From the NCBI GenBank assembly GCA_038245435.1, contig JBBRSL010000029.1, forward strand, positions 1 through 12,333: a stretch of 12,333 bases of DNA. Reading direction: 5' to 3'. Shown here piece after piece: positions 12,179-12,333 of the stretch. The DNA is from JBBRSL01 sp038245435. Its GTDB lineage: Bacteria > Patescibacteriota > Saccharimonadia > Saccharimonadales > CAIOMD01. The translations under genes were made by a program, and so were the position numbers. Below the pieces are notes generated by a model, which saw nothing but the letters and a program-made list of their open reading frames with translations, searched no databases and was not told where the DNA came from. The stretch's first letter is position 1; every line of letters begins with the position of its first letter.

Positions 12179-12333
12179 ATAATGCTTATGCTTGGCTGAG
12201 CATACAGGTCTGGTACGATTTACAGGGTAAAATGAGACAAATGGGACACAGAACGGCTATATTTACGAGTGTCTCGGTTTTGGTCTAATTGAATAGGTAA
12301 TTATGTGGTGAATCTAGAAATATAGGGAAAACA
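12179..12333. other. Right-edge non-coding stretch
   Basis: I see no convincing gene here. Plus-strand frames are very short (17 codons at 12232). A minus frame runs open for a few dozen codons but lacks a start and family resemblance. A short near-repeat, GAGACAAATGGGACA, is present around 12234. It could be the 3' part of a transcript that ends at the adjacent terminator. Confidence 0.3.

Noticed and set aside
12234..12252. GAGACAAATGGGACA segment as a possible insertion-sequence end
   Set aside because: No transposase, no matching inverted end and no target duplication is visible in the window.
12232..12285. 17-codon open frame starting ATGAGACAAATG
   Set aside because: Too short, with no clear ribosome site or family match; noted only as part of the right-edge stretch.
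1..12333. CRISPR array, tRNA or rRNA genes
   Set aside because: No regularly spaced repeats and no cloverleaf or rRNA-like sequence was found on reading the intergenic regions.

Overview
The window reads as a compact, AT-leaning bacterial chromosome segment with 15 convincing protein genes, no rRNA or tRNA, and almost no spare DNA. My best guess for the host is a Patescibacterium, probably Saccharibacteria (TM7). This is inference from protein style: very short genes, an RRM protein with a glycine-rich tail, a DUF5665-like protein, a BdbC-type DsbB, and several secreted proteins of unknown function. The standard genetic code fits. None of the 15 genes ends in TGA (9 TAA, 6 TAG).

Left part (1-5180): an AI-2E-type membrane permease (+) converges on a two-gene minus-strand operon, a glycolate/D-lactate-type FAD oxidase followed by DsbB. 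Divergent from the oxidase is an NDH-2-like NADH dehydrogenase (+). It converges on a small exported or membrane protein (-), which is divergent from a DUF5665-like membrane protein (+). The redox proteins here are of kinds that usually feed or use membrane quinone.

Middle (5181-6053): an RRM RNA-binding protein with a leader of about 120 nt that can fold into two mutually exclusive hairpins, one of which hides the ribosome binding site. A near-perfect bidirectional terminator follows, then a single-pass membrane protein on the minus strand.

Right-centre (6054-11039): an extracytosolic flavin electron-transfer module. On the plus strand are an exported FMN-binding-domain protein and ApbE, the FAD:protein FMN transferase. 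Converging on them is a minus-strand operon: OmpR-type response regulator, histidine kinase, and a ferric-reductase/NOX-type flavocytochrome with four heme histidines and FAD and NAD sites. Upstream of this operon is a secreted helical LTxxQ/DUF2680-like protein with a Gly-rich tail. The same 11-bp-period direct repeat (TTCAG-N6-TTCAG) lies just upstream of the -10 element of both the FMN-protein gene and the response-regulator gene. This suggests the two-component system controls itself and the flavin system. In the inferred path, electrons go from cytosolic NADH through FAD and two hemes across the membrane to covalently bound FMN outside.

Right end (11040-12333): an EamA/DMT transporter flanked by two related terminator hairpins, then about 150 bases with no recognisable gene.

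Many first genes have a -10 box only 6-11 nt before the ATG, so leaderless or nearly leaderless mRNAs look common here.
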